NCBI GenBank assembly: GCA_029449235.1
Contig: JANATG010000003.1
Location: 1,984,001 to 2,048,000, forward strand
Source of the DNA: Linnemannia schmuckeri
Lineage: Eukaryota > Mortierellomycota > Mortierellomycetes > Mortierellales > Mortierellaceae
Reading direction: 5' to 3'
Length of the DNA: 64,000 nucleotides
Shown: piece by piece, positions 34,370-45,482 of the stretch
How the letters are laid out: each line of letters begins with the position of its first letter
How positions within the stretch are numbered: position 1 is the first letter of the stretch
The notes under the pieces: generated by a model
What the model was told of the DNA's origin: nothing
Seen by the model: only the letters and a program-made list of their open reading frames with translations
The model's database searches: none
Made by a program: the position numbers and the translations under genes

Positions 34370-36123
34370 ATGAACCCCGCAGGAAGATCATTCCTCAAAA
34401 CGGGGCTCACCTCTGCGACCAGGATTCAGCCCCTCCGGACATGTCAGGTACACATTCACCATCCCATTCCTCTTCTTGGGCAAAAACTTGTCACACAGTC
34501 ACACAAAACGCACACTTATCTCAAAACTGTCTCTTTTCTCTATCACCAGTCTATCGGCGCCCGCTACTTGACAACACCCTCAACCTCCACCTCCACCTCC
34601 ACCTCCGCCCCCACCACCCAAAAAGAAAAGTCATCTTCAAAATCAAAACAAGAGAAACCTATAATCTTCAGCGGGATCCAACCGACAGGAAAACCTCACC
34701 TCGGGAACTACCTCGGTGCAATTTCAAACTGGGTCAACCTCCAAGAACAGGCCCACCTCGACCAGGAAACCCTCCTCTTCTCCATCGTCGATCTCCATGC
34801 TATTACCATGCCCCAAGACCCCAGCAAGCTTCGCGAGGATCGTAAGAATATGGCGATTACCTTGTTGGCTTGTGGGATTGATCCTAAGAAGGTTATTTTG
34901 TTTGAGCAGTCCAAGGTAAACATTTGCGCTAATTATTTTGGTTCCGAAGGGGAAAGGGATGAAAGTGATGAAAGGTGATCACGACTGGTAATTTCGTCCG
35001 CTAACATCACTTGATATGTATCGTTTGATATATAGGTCTCGGGACATGCGGAGCTGGCATGGATCTTGAACTGCTTGACGCCCGTCGGATGGCTGGCCAG
35101 AATGACCCAGTGGAAGGTAACCTGATGCGTTTTGTTGATCAAAATATATATCTTACACGCTTCCCATAAAATGTGTCCATCTAACATCCACATCTGTGAA
35201 TCGCTCTAATACTAGTCAAAACTCGGCGTGACAAAGGGAGCCCAGAGTCTGGAAGATGTCAGCGCTACACAAGGACTCCAACTCGGGCTCTTTGCCTATC
35301 CCGTCCTCATGGCCGCTGATATCTTGCTCTATAGGTACAAACACATCACCTCACGTCACACGATTTACTGTTCTCATCGCGGGCATGTCTCTAGTCGATG
35401 TTAACAAAAATATCATTTTTTCCTCACGCGTATAACATAGGGCGACAAAGATCCCAGTAGGAGAAGACCAGATCCAACACCTGGAATTGGCACGCGATAT
35501 CGGAACAACATTCAACAAAGCCGCTCGCAAACCGTTCTTCCCCCTTCCTCGCCCCATCATCAGTATGTCTCCTCTCTTCCTTATACTCATTTCACAATGA
35601 TATTATGCTATTTCGTCACAGCAACTCTTTATTCTAACACATCCCAATTTACTCGTACTACAAAACTAAAATAGCCGAGACAAAACGCGTCATGTCCCTT
35701 CGCGACCCCACAAACAAAATGTCAAAATCAGACCTCTCCGACCAAACACGCATCAACCTCACCGACTCCCCCCTCCTCATCTCGCAAAAAATCAAACGCG
35801 CCGTCACAGATCCCATCCGTGGAATCTCATACTCCCGCGCCGAGCGCCCAGCACTCGCGAACCTCATTGAGATCTATGCCGGCATGAAGAAGATCGCCAT
35901 CGAGGACGTTGTGAAGCAACACGCCGAGGATTCGAACGCGGCGTTTAAGGAGGCATTGACAGGGGTGATTGTGGAAGCGTTGGGACCAATCCAGGAGGAG
36001 ATGAGGAGGTTAGAGGGCGAGGGTGAGTATGTTGAGGGAGTGTTAGAGGAAGGGGCTAGGAAGGCTGGGGAGATTGCCAGGCCTAATTTGGAGATGGCTC
36101 AGAAGCTTATGGGTCTTCGCTAA
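34370..36123 (+). CDS. WARS2: Mitochondrial tryptophanyl-tRNA synthetase
   Basis: The exons are 34370-34447, 34550-34915, 35036-35116, 35216-35334, 35441-35562 and 35675-36123, giving 404 residues. A basic Ser/Thr-rich presequence (MNPAGRSFLKTGLTSATRIQ) suits mitochondrial import. The class I signatures are IQPTGKPHLGNYLGA (HIGH-like) and NKMSKSD (KMSKS). Other matches to WARS2/Msw1 are LLFSIVDLHAITMPQDP, LLACGIDPKKVILFEQS, GHAELAWILNC and VGEDQIQHLELARDI. It charges tRNA-Trp in mitochondria. The first intron (102 nt) has no stop and is a multiple of three, so its retention would still give an open frame; removing it joins the presequence cleanly. The longer start upstream is not an ATG. Confidence 0.94.
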
Positions 36124-36407
36124 AAATGAAACTATCATCTTTTTAATACATATATTAGCATATTGGCATCTTTTTGGTATTTCATGAGCGACGGATTGTG
36201 AACGATATCTGTTAGAGGGAAGAGAAAAGAGAGAGCGCAATACTTGCGTGTTTTTTAATGTGAAAAAGATGTTACAAGAGTAAAAGGAAACAATGAAAGA
36301 AAAGAAATAGGCTAACGAACTGAGAGGAAATGAATAATGGGAATTGTACTAAAATAATAGCGAGATCAAAGAGGATCCAAGAGGATCGAAGGGAAGGAGA
36401 GGGAGTT
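36124..36407. other. Short convergent intergenic region
   Basis: It separates the stop codons of the tRNA synthetase and the CofD-like gene. It is A/T-rich, with probable 3' ends of both transcripts, and no gene is seen. Confidence 0.5.
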
Positions 36408-39400
36408 TTAGGCGCCAATCTCCTGACTGGCATAGACGGACGACGAAGTGGCCGGTTTAGGTGTACAGCTATCATCCGCACCATCCTTCAAAGGAGAGGC
36501 ACCCAAAGACGCAGACGCCGTAGGGATAGGGATCGGGGTAGAAGTCCGTGTAGAGTTGGCGGTCGTTGACGACGACGAGAAATTAGTCGACGACGTCCAG
36601 GTGCCATCCAAAATCGCATCAATCGTCTTGTTAAGATGCTTCTCATCATAAATAGGTCGATCCGACGACGGGTCTCGTTTACCAATGACAGGCACACACT
36701 CAATGCCGAGCTTCTCAATCCCCCAGGTATCGACCTGAACCTCCGAGTTATCCAGATAGATCAGATGCGTAATATACTTTGCAGGACGATACTCCTTGGG
36801 CCAGAACTGTCCCGACAGCTTGAGCGACGAGTTGAGGGCTCCCGAAAGCGCCCAGATGAAATCCAGCGCCGTGTAATCTGGTGTCTCTCTGTCGTTGGTT
36901 CCGTTGAGCATAAAGATCTTGTTCTTGAGCGACCGCGACTCGGCGATGCCTCGGCCGACATCTTTGAGGATCAGACAGGGGATAATTGATGTGTAGAGCG
37001 ATCCAATCGAATAGATCAGCGTCTCCATCTCGGCCAGCGAGCAGAGCAGTTTGGGATTGGGTGGAGGGAAGATCTCCTGTCCGTATTCGTTGATGTAATA
37101 CAGACGTGAGATCCTCGACACCAACGAACTCGAATGTGTAGGGCTCTTGTCGAAATGAATATTGTTCTGTGTCAACTTGAGTGTCGAAAAGCTATCCTCC
37201 TGCTGAGAAGACGACAACATGGTCGCCAGATCCGGTGTTTTTGAGCCATCCGGGGTGGTAGATGCAGAAACGGCGCTGGGTCGGACGTGTCCGCCACTGA
37301 ATGAGTCTCCCGAGGCCGCAAGGGAAGGATGCGAGATGGCGCACTGTCCCAGGATAGTATGTCCATTCTTCAAGAGTGCAGCGATGGCGATGCCGTGATT
37401 GGTGTTGATGACGGGGATGACACGAGTGGGTTCCGTGATTCCTGTGATAGCCGCAAACAAGAAGATGGCCGACTCGAGCGATCCAAAGAACATGCGTGCT
37501 CCTGTCAAGAAAAAGTTACCGATAGACCCGTTGGCAAATGAGAACCGCTTGTGGGCTCGCTTGAGAATCTCGGACTGGATATAGATAAGGAAACCTCGAA
37601 TGACCTCCTTCTTTTCCGAGGGAATATGCATCCACAGCCTAGAAAATGTGCGCATTTGATTACGATTAGTCCTCTTGTCTTGACCAATTTGTAAGCAAGT
37701 AGTCTCAAAATCCAAGACCCAAACACTTTCGACCACGTAGCAAAGACAAACAAAAAGAAAAGAAACTAACCGATGACTGCCTTCAACAATCTCGACCCAT
37801 TCATTCTTGATGGCATTCTCGTCTCCATGTCCTGGAAGACGATAGCCCAAGAGCTCCTGGATAGCAGTGCGGCCAATGTCCAAGGGATCTGGCTTGATCA
37901 GACGAATGAGTCTCGAACGAATATCACCAATGGCTGGTCCGTCAAGAACACGTAGAATCTCGCTTGTTGATCCTCCATTGTCCGAGATACCCACTATTCA
38001 GCAAAAAAAGAAATGTGATTAAGAGTCAGCCAACCAGCAAGACAAGTTTTGTATCAATTAACGAAGAGCAACCTCCACATCCCTCTATTTAGTAAAAGGA
38101 AGAAGTACTCTACGCCTTTATGCTCGCTGTGATTCATCATTATGAGATCGTTAACAAATACCAACAGACAAAGACCAAAGACACATTGTCACTTGAAGGG
38201 ACAGAGAGAGAGAGATAAGTGGACAAAAATAGCTTTTTGGTCCCTGTGCTAAAAAACCTCTCCCGTCAAAAACCCCTAGGCTAGTGTGTGTGTTCTTTTT
38301 TATTGTGGTCTGCCCAGGATGCTCCACGTTTACACAAAGCGACACATCGACCCAATTGTCGTTGTCCATATCTCCTGGTTTTAATTCGCCTCTTACTAAT
38401 CCGCCCAAATCCACCTCCAACACTCCATCCCTGTTCACAACCAGTTTGAGCAGACTGGGAGACTGGGAGTGAGAGTGAGAGTGAGAGTGAGTCAGCGAAA
38501 TAAGCAAACGAACCCATATTGTTATTTCTTCGAGCACAATGGAATTATCGCATCGTGGCTGACTGTGAGCCAGTCCTCCCTCTTTTTCGATCTGCGTCCA
38601 CAAAAAGTTTAAAAAAAGAATAATGAAAGATAAAGCCGTTGGGTAAATCCTGGGGGTGTGTTCGCATTCCCGCCTTTACCCTTGTCCTCTGTCAATGGAT
38701 CGTTCATTATTGCGAAAAGAGGAGGAGTTGGTGGTGCATGAGTCTCCCACCCACCACCCACCGAAAGGATTCTCATCCCTGGGGTTCTCTTTTCCTTATC
38801 ATTTTCTCACCCGCTTTGTTTTTGATGGTCTAAAACGCATCCTCTTATCTCTTGCAAAGAAGAGGACCCACTTGACTGTCAATGTTTAGAAAAATAACAA
38901 TATCCGGAACAAAAGAGAAAAGGAGACAAAAGGGAGGGAAGAAAAAAAAGAACGGACCAGTGTAGATAAGGAATAAGGAAAAGGGAACAAGGGTGAAGAC
39001 AAGAAGGAAGGATAATGAAAGTGCACACATGAAATGAAAGAACTTACAGACGTAGGTGACATTGGGGGTCATGTCCTGCAAGAGCTGCACCAGCGAGTTA
39101 CAGGCAGTGCCTCCAGAAAAGACAAGGATGCCCGCATCCGCACCTCCACGGAGATTGTTTTGTCCAGCAACACCCGAGCAGGTCGACGTTGCTGTGGCGG
39201 GGGTATGGAGACCTCCGTTGGTGGCGGGGGCAACAGTTCCTGCAGTCGAGATGGTTCCTGGGTGCTGGATGTCGTTGGGGTGCAATGAGGAAGGGATCAG
39301 AGCAGCCTCTGCAAGCAAAGATTTACTTGTGCTCCCATTAACGTCAGTTGCGGTTGTGGGTGATGCCGGAACAGAGGTGCGACCAGAAGCGAGTTTTTTG

Positions 39401-39984
39401 TTGAATGTCGGAAGGATCGGTAGGGCGATTGCCTCTCCGTTTTTGTAACCGGGTCCGTTTCCGATGAGGGGCAGGTTCATTGCTGGTTGTTGTTGAGTTG
39501 GTTCGAATGTGGTTGTAGTTGTTGAGGGGGGAGGAGGAGGAGTGGAAGTAGGTGCTACTTCAGAGTGGTAAGAAGAAGAAGTAGAGTCCTCTGTTTGGTC
39601 GGAGGGAGAGGGAGAGGGTGGAGAGGATGAAGAAGAGAAGGGAGGGAAAGGGTAGGCTGTGGAGCAGTTGAAGGAAGGAAAGGAGGAAGGGAAGGGAGGT
39701 GAGGGTAGAGAAGAAGTGAAAGTGAAGGAAGAGGAGGAAAAGGAAGAAGAAGAGAATGAAGGGGAGAAGGGCGATAATGCAGGCGAGGGAAATGGACGAG
39801 GACGACTGCTACTGATAGTATTGCGGGCAGTAGGAGCACTAGGAGTAATAGGAGCAGTAGGACGTCCACTTTGATAATAACGCTGCTGATGGTATTGATG
39901 TTGCTGATCAAAGTGATCGTCCAGCAGGTGGGTGTGGTTGTTACCACTGCTGCTGCTGATATTGATATTAATATTGTTGCTCAT
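36408..39984 (-). CDS. CofD/YvcK-like protein (UPF0052 family)
   Basis: The exons are 39984-39048, 37993-37771 and 37638-36408, giving 796 residues. The first 285 residues are disordered (His/Gln, then Ser/Pro, then Thr-rich). The conserved region opens with LVFSGGTACNSLVQLLQ, then VTYVLGISDNGGSTSEILRVLDGPAIGDIRSRLIRLI. Later come INTNHGIAIAALL, YSIGSLYTSIIPCLI and EYRPAKYITHLIYLDNS. These match the CofD/UPF0052 fold found in bacterial YvcK and in yeast YNL011C. CofD itself transfers phospholactate to the F420 precursor, but fungi are not known to make F420, so the role is open; nucleotide or sugar-phosphate binding is the best guess. Intron 1 is 1054 nt, far above the usual size here. The exon 2 acceptor was set by phase and by the unbroken VTYVLGISDNGG block. 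Confidence 0.88.
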
Positions 39985-40003
39985 GATGTCAATTCGTTTT
40001 TGG

Positions 40004-40041
<38 letters not shown>

Positions 40042-42568
40042 TATCGCGGGATTGGTCTGCAGAGGTAAAGGAAATGGAGGGAAGAGATAAGGGATGCAAG
40101 TCAGCATCAGACAGGACACAAGACGAAGAAAAGAAAGTAAAACAACACCATTCGCCATTCACACTCGTGAGCATAGGTGCATCTTTCTTTATCTCCTATT
40201 GCTGCTCTTTACCTGGCTAACTGGGTGCAGTCTTGTATTGTCGGGATGCTGTTCAGAGAGTGTTGTCTTGCTACCGTGGTTTTGTCGTTGCGTTTTTTTT
40301 TTTTTTACTTGTGATAACAAAGAAAATAAGGGGTCAACGAGTAGTAGTACGACTGAAGTCTGATGGTGCTGCCAAAGAAGAACTGAGCGGGTGGCGAGGA
40401 AGAGAGGCGCATAATAGGGTGTGAGTGGATGTCTGTGTGTGGTCGAACGAGTTAGGAAAGAGAAAGTAAATTATGTTTTGATGAGAGAAAGGAAGAAGGA
40501 CAAAAAAGAAAAGGAAAGGGAAGAAAGAGGAAACAAGAAGTGGAAGAAAGAGTAAAGTGCCGATCGGAGACCCGATCCCAGAAGTGTCCCTTTTATCTTT
40601 TATTTTCATCTAGCAGTATTAATCCTATGAAGTGGATGCGATAATGAACATTTTCATGTGGAGAAGGACAGCACAGGCTGCCACGGGCACAGGTAGGAAG
40701 ATGTCTCCGCTGCACTAAAATCTGATCCATCGCTCTCAAAGTCTCAACTTTACCCCAGGAACAACAAGCGCACTTTCTCAAAGGGACACAAGAACATACG
40801 ATTGAACTCAACAACCATAAAAATAAATGCCGCTTTTATGAATGACTCCTCATTCTCGCTCGTCCAACTCTGCTCTCCTCAAACTCCATCTTCCGCCACC
40901 AATCTCACTCGTCATAGAACATGATCATCCCCTTTACTCATCATAAACAACACAGAATAAAGAAAACAATTAATCCGAGTGGCTCATGCAATAGCTTCTC
41001 CATCTCCTTAACCGCATTGGCATTGCCTATCTCCACAGCTACTATACCGCACATCCTCTCACCTCTCAACATCGCCTCCACCTTTTTTTTTTTCTTATCT
41101 TTCAACAAGCACAAACCCTGTGCCATTATTTTTTTCGTTGTCCAACAACAACAACAATGCAGCACATCATACCCTTGCAGGCAGACCTTACAGTAGGAAA
41201 TTTTTCAAGATGAGTTTTTGTGGCAATACACATGTTTAGTGCCGAATTAGTCCAAAAACAGGGCTTGCCGGTCCATCTTTTTTTGTCTCTCGCCTTGGGC
41301 AACAACAGGAACAACAACAATCCACTTTACTATTCACCCATCTAGAGTGGTGGGGACGGGGTGGTTTTTTTTTTTTTTTTTTAGGCTGAACCGACACATT
41401 TGTTGTTCAAAGTTATGTTTTCTTCTTTTCTGAGAATGGCGTTGTGGAGTTCCTTTGTCATGGTATCCTCAAATTTCTAATAAGGCCAGACCGCAACAAC
41501 ATTGGCATCTTTTTCTTGTTCAGATCAAGATAGATGTCCTCTCGACAACGCCTTTCTAACCCCACCTACCGCATTACCTGTTTTGGAGTACTTGAACAGG
41601 ATGGCCAAGTGCTCGACGATGGAAAAAAGCAACGCCTCGGATTTTAGTATCAACACAAAGACGTTTACTTTTTTTTTGCATTTTTCCTGCGAAATGAGAA
41701 ATAATAAAATGCGCTTTTTTGCAGCCAATGGTGGTAATATATGCTAGGTAGAATGTAGGTCACACAACATGCATGACGAACGCGTCTTTTTTTTTGCTGT
41801 CTTCTTTCTACAAAAGTATGGTACTGTACTTTGATTGATCAAATCGAATTATTCCCTCATCCATTTTTCAGCTACTCATGAATAAGGACCTCGTCAGGAG
41901 ACGTACCTTTGTTGCATGCCCTACGTAGTCAATTTTTTTTTCAACTTTGAGAGACGTTTTTTTTTTTTTTTTAGAAAAAATGGGATTCCCGCTGTCTGTG
42001 GCAGACATTAAATTTAACTACATATCCGCCTACAGTGTCGGAAAAAAGACAGCTTGTCTGATTTCCGTAGGATACCATTTTCTCGTTCGCGTCCGTAATC
42101 TTCAAGGGCCTGCAAGTCACGTGCGTTTTTACATTTCGTGGCCTGTTTATTCATTGCCTTTGCCATGGCAACTCACCATCACTTTTTGTTTCATCACCCT
42201 CGCCTTTTCTCATTCATTCCACTCAAAAAATATCAAAAAGGGCACACACCCCTGACAAAAAGACGTTTTTGTCCTCCATTGTCGTGAGGGAGGAGGAAGC
42301 ATTCTGTACGCCTTATTCCTCTCGGATCTGAGTTGAAGGTAAAAACGCCATTTTCCTATGGAAAAAAAAGGAGAGCGCGCTTCCTAGACAGGAGGGATGA
42401 AACAAAGGACTTACGCCTCTCTAACTATTATCTCACATTACTCCTCTTTTTACCTCGCCATCCTTAGAAGTTACCATTAACATCCGACTACAACCTTTAT
42501 CTCTTCCCCCCTCCCACCGCCACTATCACTATCAATACACATACGAACACATACGCGAACACTCAACA
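39985..42568. other. Divergent intergenic region, 2.6 kb
   Basis: An A run (40003-40038) just upstream of the CofD-like ATG is a T run on its sense strand. The rest is mixed, with short T runs (41366-41382, 41958-41972). Open frames of 60-100 codons on both strands lack any recognisable feature. Positions 42430-42568 form a C/A-rich leader for the next gene. Confidence 0.45.
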
Positions 42569-43066
42569 ATGAACGAAACAAACACTCAGGACCACCTTAA
42601 CATCCAACAACACCTGCAGTTGAAAGCAACCGCCGAAGCAATCAATCCTCTCAGCCCCCACTACAACCTCCGAATCGCTCATGATGCCCAAGAACTCAAC
42701 CGACTCGTCCGCAGGAAATGGCAACCACCCCTGGAACTCTTCATCCGCGTCCTTGCTGCCCCGGATCTGTCGAACCAGGTGGCCTGGATCATGGATGCCC
42801 GTCCGGGGACTACTCTGGCAGATGCTGTCTGGGGGGTGTTTGGGTTGTCAACTTACGACAAGGCCGTGGTGGAGACTGAGGCGACTGAGGCGACGCTGAA
42901 GGACAGCAAGAATGGGGGAGGAGATGAAGATGTGGATGCAGATATAGGTGGGAAAGGGGAAAGATTGAGGGAGGGACAGAGTGCTCGCCGACGACAGTTG
43001 GAATCGGATCGGTTGCTGGATGCAGTCCAGACACTCATGCAGCTCCACGCCGTCCACAACGCGTAG
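42569..43066 (+). CDS. Small orphan protein, unknown function
   Basis: This single-exon frame of 165 residues starts at an ATG in good context (CAACAATGAACG). The first half has balanced composition with helices (LKATAEAINPLSPHYNLRIA, DAQELNRLVRRKW, LELFIRVLAAPDLSNQVAWI). The second half is acidic/Gly-rich. The end (LLDAVQTLMQLHAVHNA) is an amphipathic helix that is repeated in the tandem copy immediately downstream. No signal peptide or membrane span is present and I recognise no family. Codon use is C-rich at third positions, as in neighbouring confident genes, which supports coding. Confidence 0.65.
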   Translation: MNETNTQDHLNIQQHLQLKATAEAINPLSPHYNLRIAHDAQELNRLVRRKWQPPLELFIRVLAAPDLSNQVAWIMDARPGTTLADAVWGVFGLSTYDKAVVETEATEATLKDSKNGGGDEDVDADIGGKGERLREGQSARRRQLESDRLLDAVQTLMQLHAVHNA

Positions 43067-43410
43067 AATTTTCTCGTCTTTTGCACTGTCGATACTTTAC
43101 AGATATAAACATCAGCTCTATTTTTGCTACATAGAGGTATCTCTTCGACAGACAGAGAACAAACACAACGGTCAACAGCAGCATCGACGTGTTTGCTGGA
43201 CGCCATTCGGGCGCTCATGCAACCCCACGCTGTCCACAGCGCCTAGGTTTGTTTTTGCATTTGTCAGGTATCATAACAAGGTACCGGACACAGTAAACAT
43301 CGAGTCTATTTTTGCTACAGGCATGTATTTCTTCGAGAGAAGAGAGACGGACAGATAGACAGACAACAAACACAATGTTTAACAGCAACCATCGACGCGT
43401 TTTTGGACAA
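43013..43410 (+). repeat. Degenerate tandem duplication of the orphan gene's 3' end
   Basis: Unit A (43013-43192) covers the last 17 codons, the stop and about 126 bases of 3' flank. Unit B (43193 to about 43398) repeats this order: ttgctgga, ctcatgca, ccacgc, gtccac, a TAG at the same place, then ctatttttgctaca and tcttcgaga-like blocks. A third copy starts near 43399 and breaks off. Unit B reads LLDAIRALMQPHAVHSA then stop, so the frame and stop position are kept despite many substitutions. Confidence 0.82.
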
Positions 43411-44030
43411 GGGACTAGACTCTTGCCGCCGCCGCCTTTATTAAGCACCACTGAGCACGCTTGAACCTTTTCCCTGAAAAAAGTACCTCCTTTGCTGCAT
43501 ACATATCAAAACGTCAACTGTGCCAAGGGCACCAAAGGAACAAGGCAACGGGTTATGTGAAATAAAGTAATGAAGAATAACGTCCAGAAATGGGTACATT
43601 ACTTGGGTATGTCGCACCGCCTCGACCGCCAATTGAGCAAGGGAGGGGGCGAAATAAGAAAATGTTTATGTTTTTTTTGAGTTCTTGGCGCAAAGAAGTG
43701 ACGCAGGGTAGTAGAAAAAATTGAGAGCAGGGCAAATGGAAAAGGGAAAATTGGTGCGAGAGCAAAAAAAAACCAAGACTTGGCACGGGCGCGTTTTTGT
43801 TTTGATCGGGTCCAACGGGAAGCAAAGTGGGAGGGAGGGAAAGAGGGCAAGTGAGGAACAGAGGCGAAAAACATGCAAAATGGATCAGGGATTAACGGCC
43901 CGGTGGAGAGATATAAAAGAGTAAGGCTCTTCCCTCCTCTCTTTTTTTTATTTTTCATCAACATCACTCAACAACCACAGAGACGACCACAACCACAACC
44001 ACCCCAACAACAAAAATCAAACAAACAAAA
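43067..44030. other. Intergenic: duplicated gene end, then promoter of the oxidoreductase-like gene
   Basis: The first 340 bases are the tandem duplication described separately. Positions 43440-43900 hold A/G-rich sequence without a supported frame. A TATA box and a C/A-rich leader precede the ATG at 44031. Confidence 0.55.
43912..43917 (+). promoter_or_regulatory. TATA box of the NAD(P)-binding protein gene
   Basis: TATAAA in the context gagatataaaagag lies 119 bases before the ATG. It is the clearest core promoter in the window. Confidence 0.65.
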
Positions 44031-44843
44031 ATGACCAACACATCGACTCAACACATCGCATTCTTTGGCGCCACTGGAGGATGCACAAACGCCTGTCTGG
44101 TCCACACTCTTAACGCCGGCTTCCACGCCACCGCTCTCGCCCGTACCCCCTCGAAACTCGTCGACATGCTCCACGCTCAGGGTATCACTCAAGACGTTAT
44201 GGATGCCCAGCTCACAATCTTCAAGGGCGACATCTCGGACATCCACGCCATTAAAGACACCCTCACCAACCACCATGCAGGCACCACCGGCGCCGTCACC
44301 CTCGCTTCGCAGATCATTTCTGGTATTGGCGGCACCCCACAAATGCAGATGTCTCTTCGCCGACCCGTGACGATTGACAACCCCGAGATCTGTGCCACGG
44401 CGACTAAGAACATTATCACGGCCCTCCAGGAGATTTACAAGGCCCAACCTTCTACAGCCCAACACAAGCCCTCGATCACCGTCATCTCTACTACTGGTGT
44501 CTCGGACGTCAAGGAAGACGTCCCCTTTGGATTCAGGATCCTGTATCACGTCGTTCTTGCTGACCCACACAAGGACAAGAAGGTGATGGAGCGCCTTGTC
44601 ACTGAGAGCGCTGGAAATGGAGGAGCATTCAGTGGGGCGGTAATTATTCGACCTAGTTTGTTGACGGGAGATCAGTCTGTCAAAGGAGGACAGGGGTGGG
44701 AGAAATTGAGAGTTGGACAGGAAGAGGAGCCCGCGGTCGGATACACTGTTCATAGGGCCGATGTTGGACAATGGATCTTTGAGCAGGTTGTCAAGACGGG
44801 AAGCAAGGCTCATTTTGGAAAGCGCATCACTCTTACCAACTAG
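44031..44843 (+). CDS. NAD(P)-binding Rossmann protein, NmrA/atypical short-chain dehydrogenase type
   Basis: This single-exon protein of 270 residues starts at AAAAATGACC after a C/A-rich leader. The N terminus IAFFGATGGCTNACLVHTLN is a beta-alpha-beta dinucleotide-binding turn; the usual third Gly of GxxGxxG is Thr here. An Arg-Thr-Pro-Ser-Lys stretch after the second strand (ALARTPSKLVDML) would favour NADP(H). Further matches to atypical SDR/NmrA proteins are LTIFKGDISDIHAI, ITVISTTGVSD, VIIRPSLLTGD and YTVHRADVGQWIFEQV. No catalytic Tyr-x-x-x-Lys is evident, so it may be a redox sensor or isomerase rather than a dehydrogenase. The strong TATA box suggests regulated expression. Confidence 0.82.
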   Translation: MTNTSTQHIAFFGATGGCTNACLVHTLNAGFHATALARTPSKLVDMLHAQGITQDVMDAQLTIFKGDISDIHAIKDTLTNHHAGTTGAVTLASQIISGIGGTPQMQMSLRRPVTIDNPEICATATKNIITALQEIYKAQPSTAQHKPSITVISTTGVSDVKEDVPFGFRILYHVVLADPHKDKKVMERLVTESAGNGGAFSGAVIIRPSLLTGDQSVKGGQGWEKLRVGQEEEPAVGYTVHRADVGQWIFEQVVKTGSKAHFGKRITLTN

Positions 44844-45416
44844 AGAGGACCCAGCCCGTTTTTCCAACTTGATAGATTAGCAAATATGTCTCTCATTCAT
44901 TACTTCCTGTTATCTATGCATATTTTCCCGTGTACACTAATAAAACAACGCATTGACCAAAACAACGGCAAGCATCCACGGAGAAGGAAAGCGGCTTCAA
45001 TGCAGGGAGTAACAGTCAAATCAAAACGCGAATAAGAAACAAACTATGACAGTGGGTTGACGTGAAGGTGATGAAACCTATTACGCGTCAGTAACAGATT
45101 AACGCCAAAAAGGCTGTACCTGGGGGAACGCGCTGATGCCTAAACCACTGCGACTCGTAGGCACGAGAGGGTCGATTAGATGGCATAGCGCGACATTGGT
45201 CATTTTTCTTACTATGGCTTTATCAGGCAGAGGCAGATGACGTGCCCACATCAACCCATTACAGCTATTCTTTTGACTCGTTCTTTCTTCGTTGATCTTA
45301 TTGTCTTGTCCTCCTCCTCCTCTTCCTTCTCATCTCTTTTTCTTCTTTCTCATCCCCAAAGCAAAACCACACCGCCAAAAAAATAATTCAATCACCTCTA
45401 TCTCTCTCACACAACC
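44844..45416. other. Intergenic region with a promoter-like right end
   Basis: Positions 44880-45230 hold no open frame of note. Positions 45290-45416 are C/T-rich and then C/A-rich, the typical leader pattern of this genome, and lead into the signal-peptide remnant. Confidence 0.45.
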
Positions 45417-45482
45417 ATGCGCCACTCCCTAGTCATCCTTTCTTCCCTCGCTCTCAGCAATACGGCAATAGCCCTAACTTAA
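45417..45482 (+). pseudogene. Signal-peptide-only remnant of a secreted protein gene
   Basis: The ATG at 45417 opens a frame of 21 residues, MRHSLVILSSLALSNTAIAL plus Thr, and then TAA. It has the full form of a secretory signal: Arg/His, a hydrophobic core, and a Thr-Ala-Ile-Ala cleavage region. A C/T-rich then C/A-rich leader comes before it. No mature protein follows in any frame, so this looks like the 5' end of a gene whose body was lost or replaced. A tiny secreted peptide or a skipped intron is less likely but possible. Confidence 0.5.

Noticed and set aside
38284..38472. Plus-strand frame inside the long CofD-like intron
   Set aside because: No start context or domain; the opposite strand of the same interval gives an equally open frame.
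43968..44867. Minus-strand frame of 299 codons over the NAD(P)-binding protein gene
   Set aside because: Antisense shadow: the plus-strand frame has a recognisable Rossmann fold, a TATA box and a good start context.
45060..45240. Possible tRNA-like region
   Set aside because: Some short stems can be drawn, but there are no A-box and B-box motifs at the right spacing and no anticodon arm.
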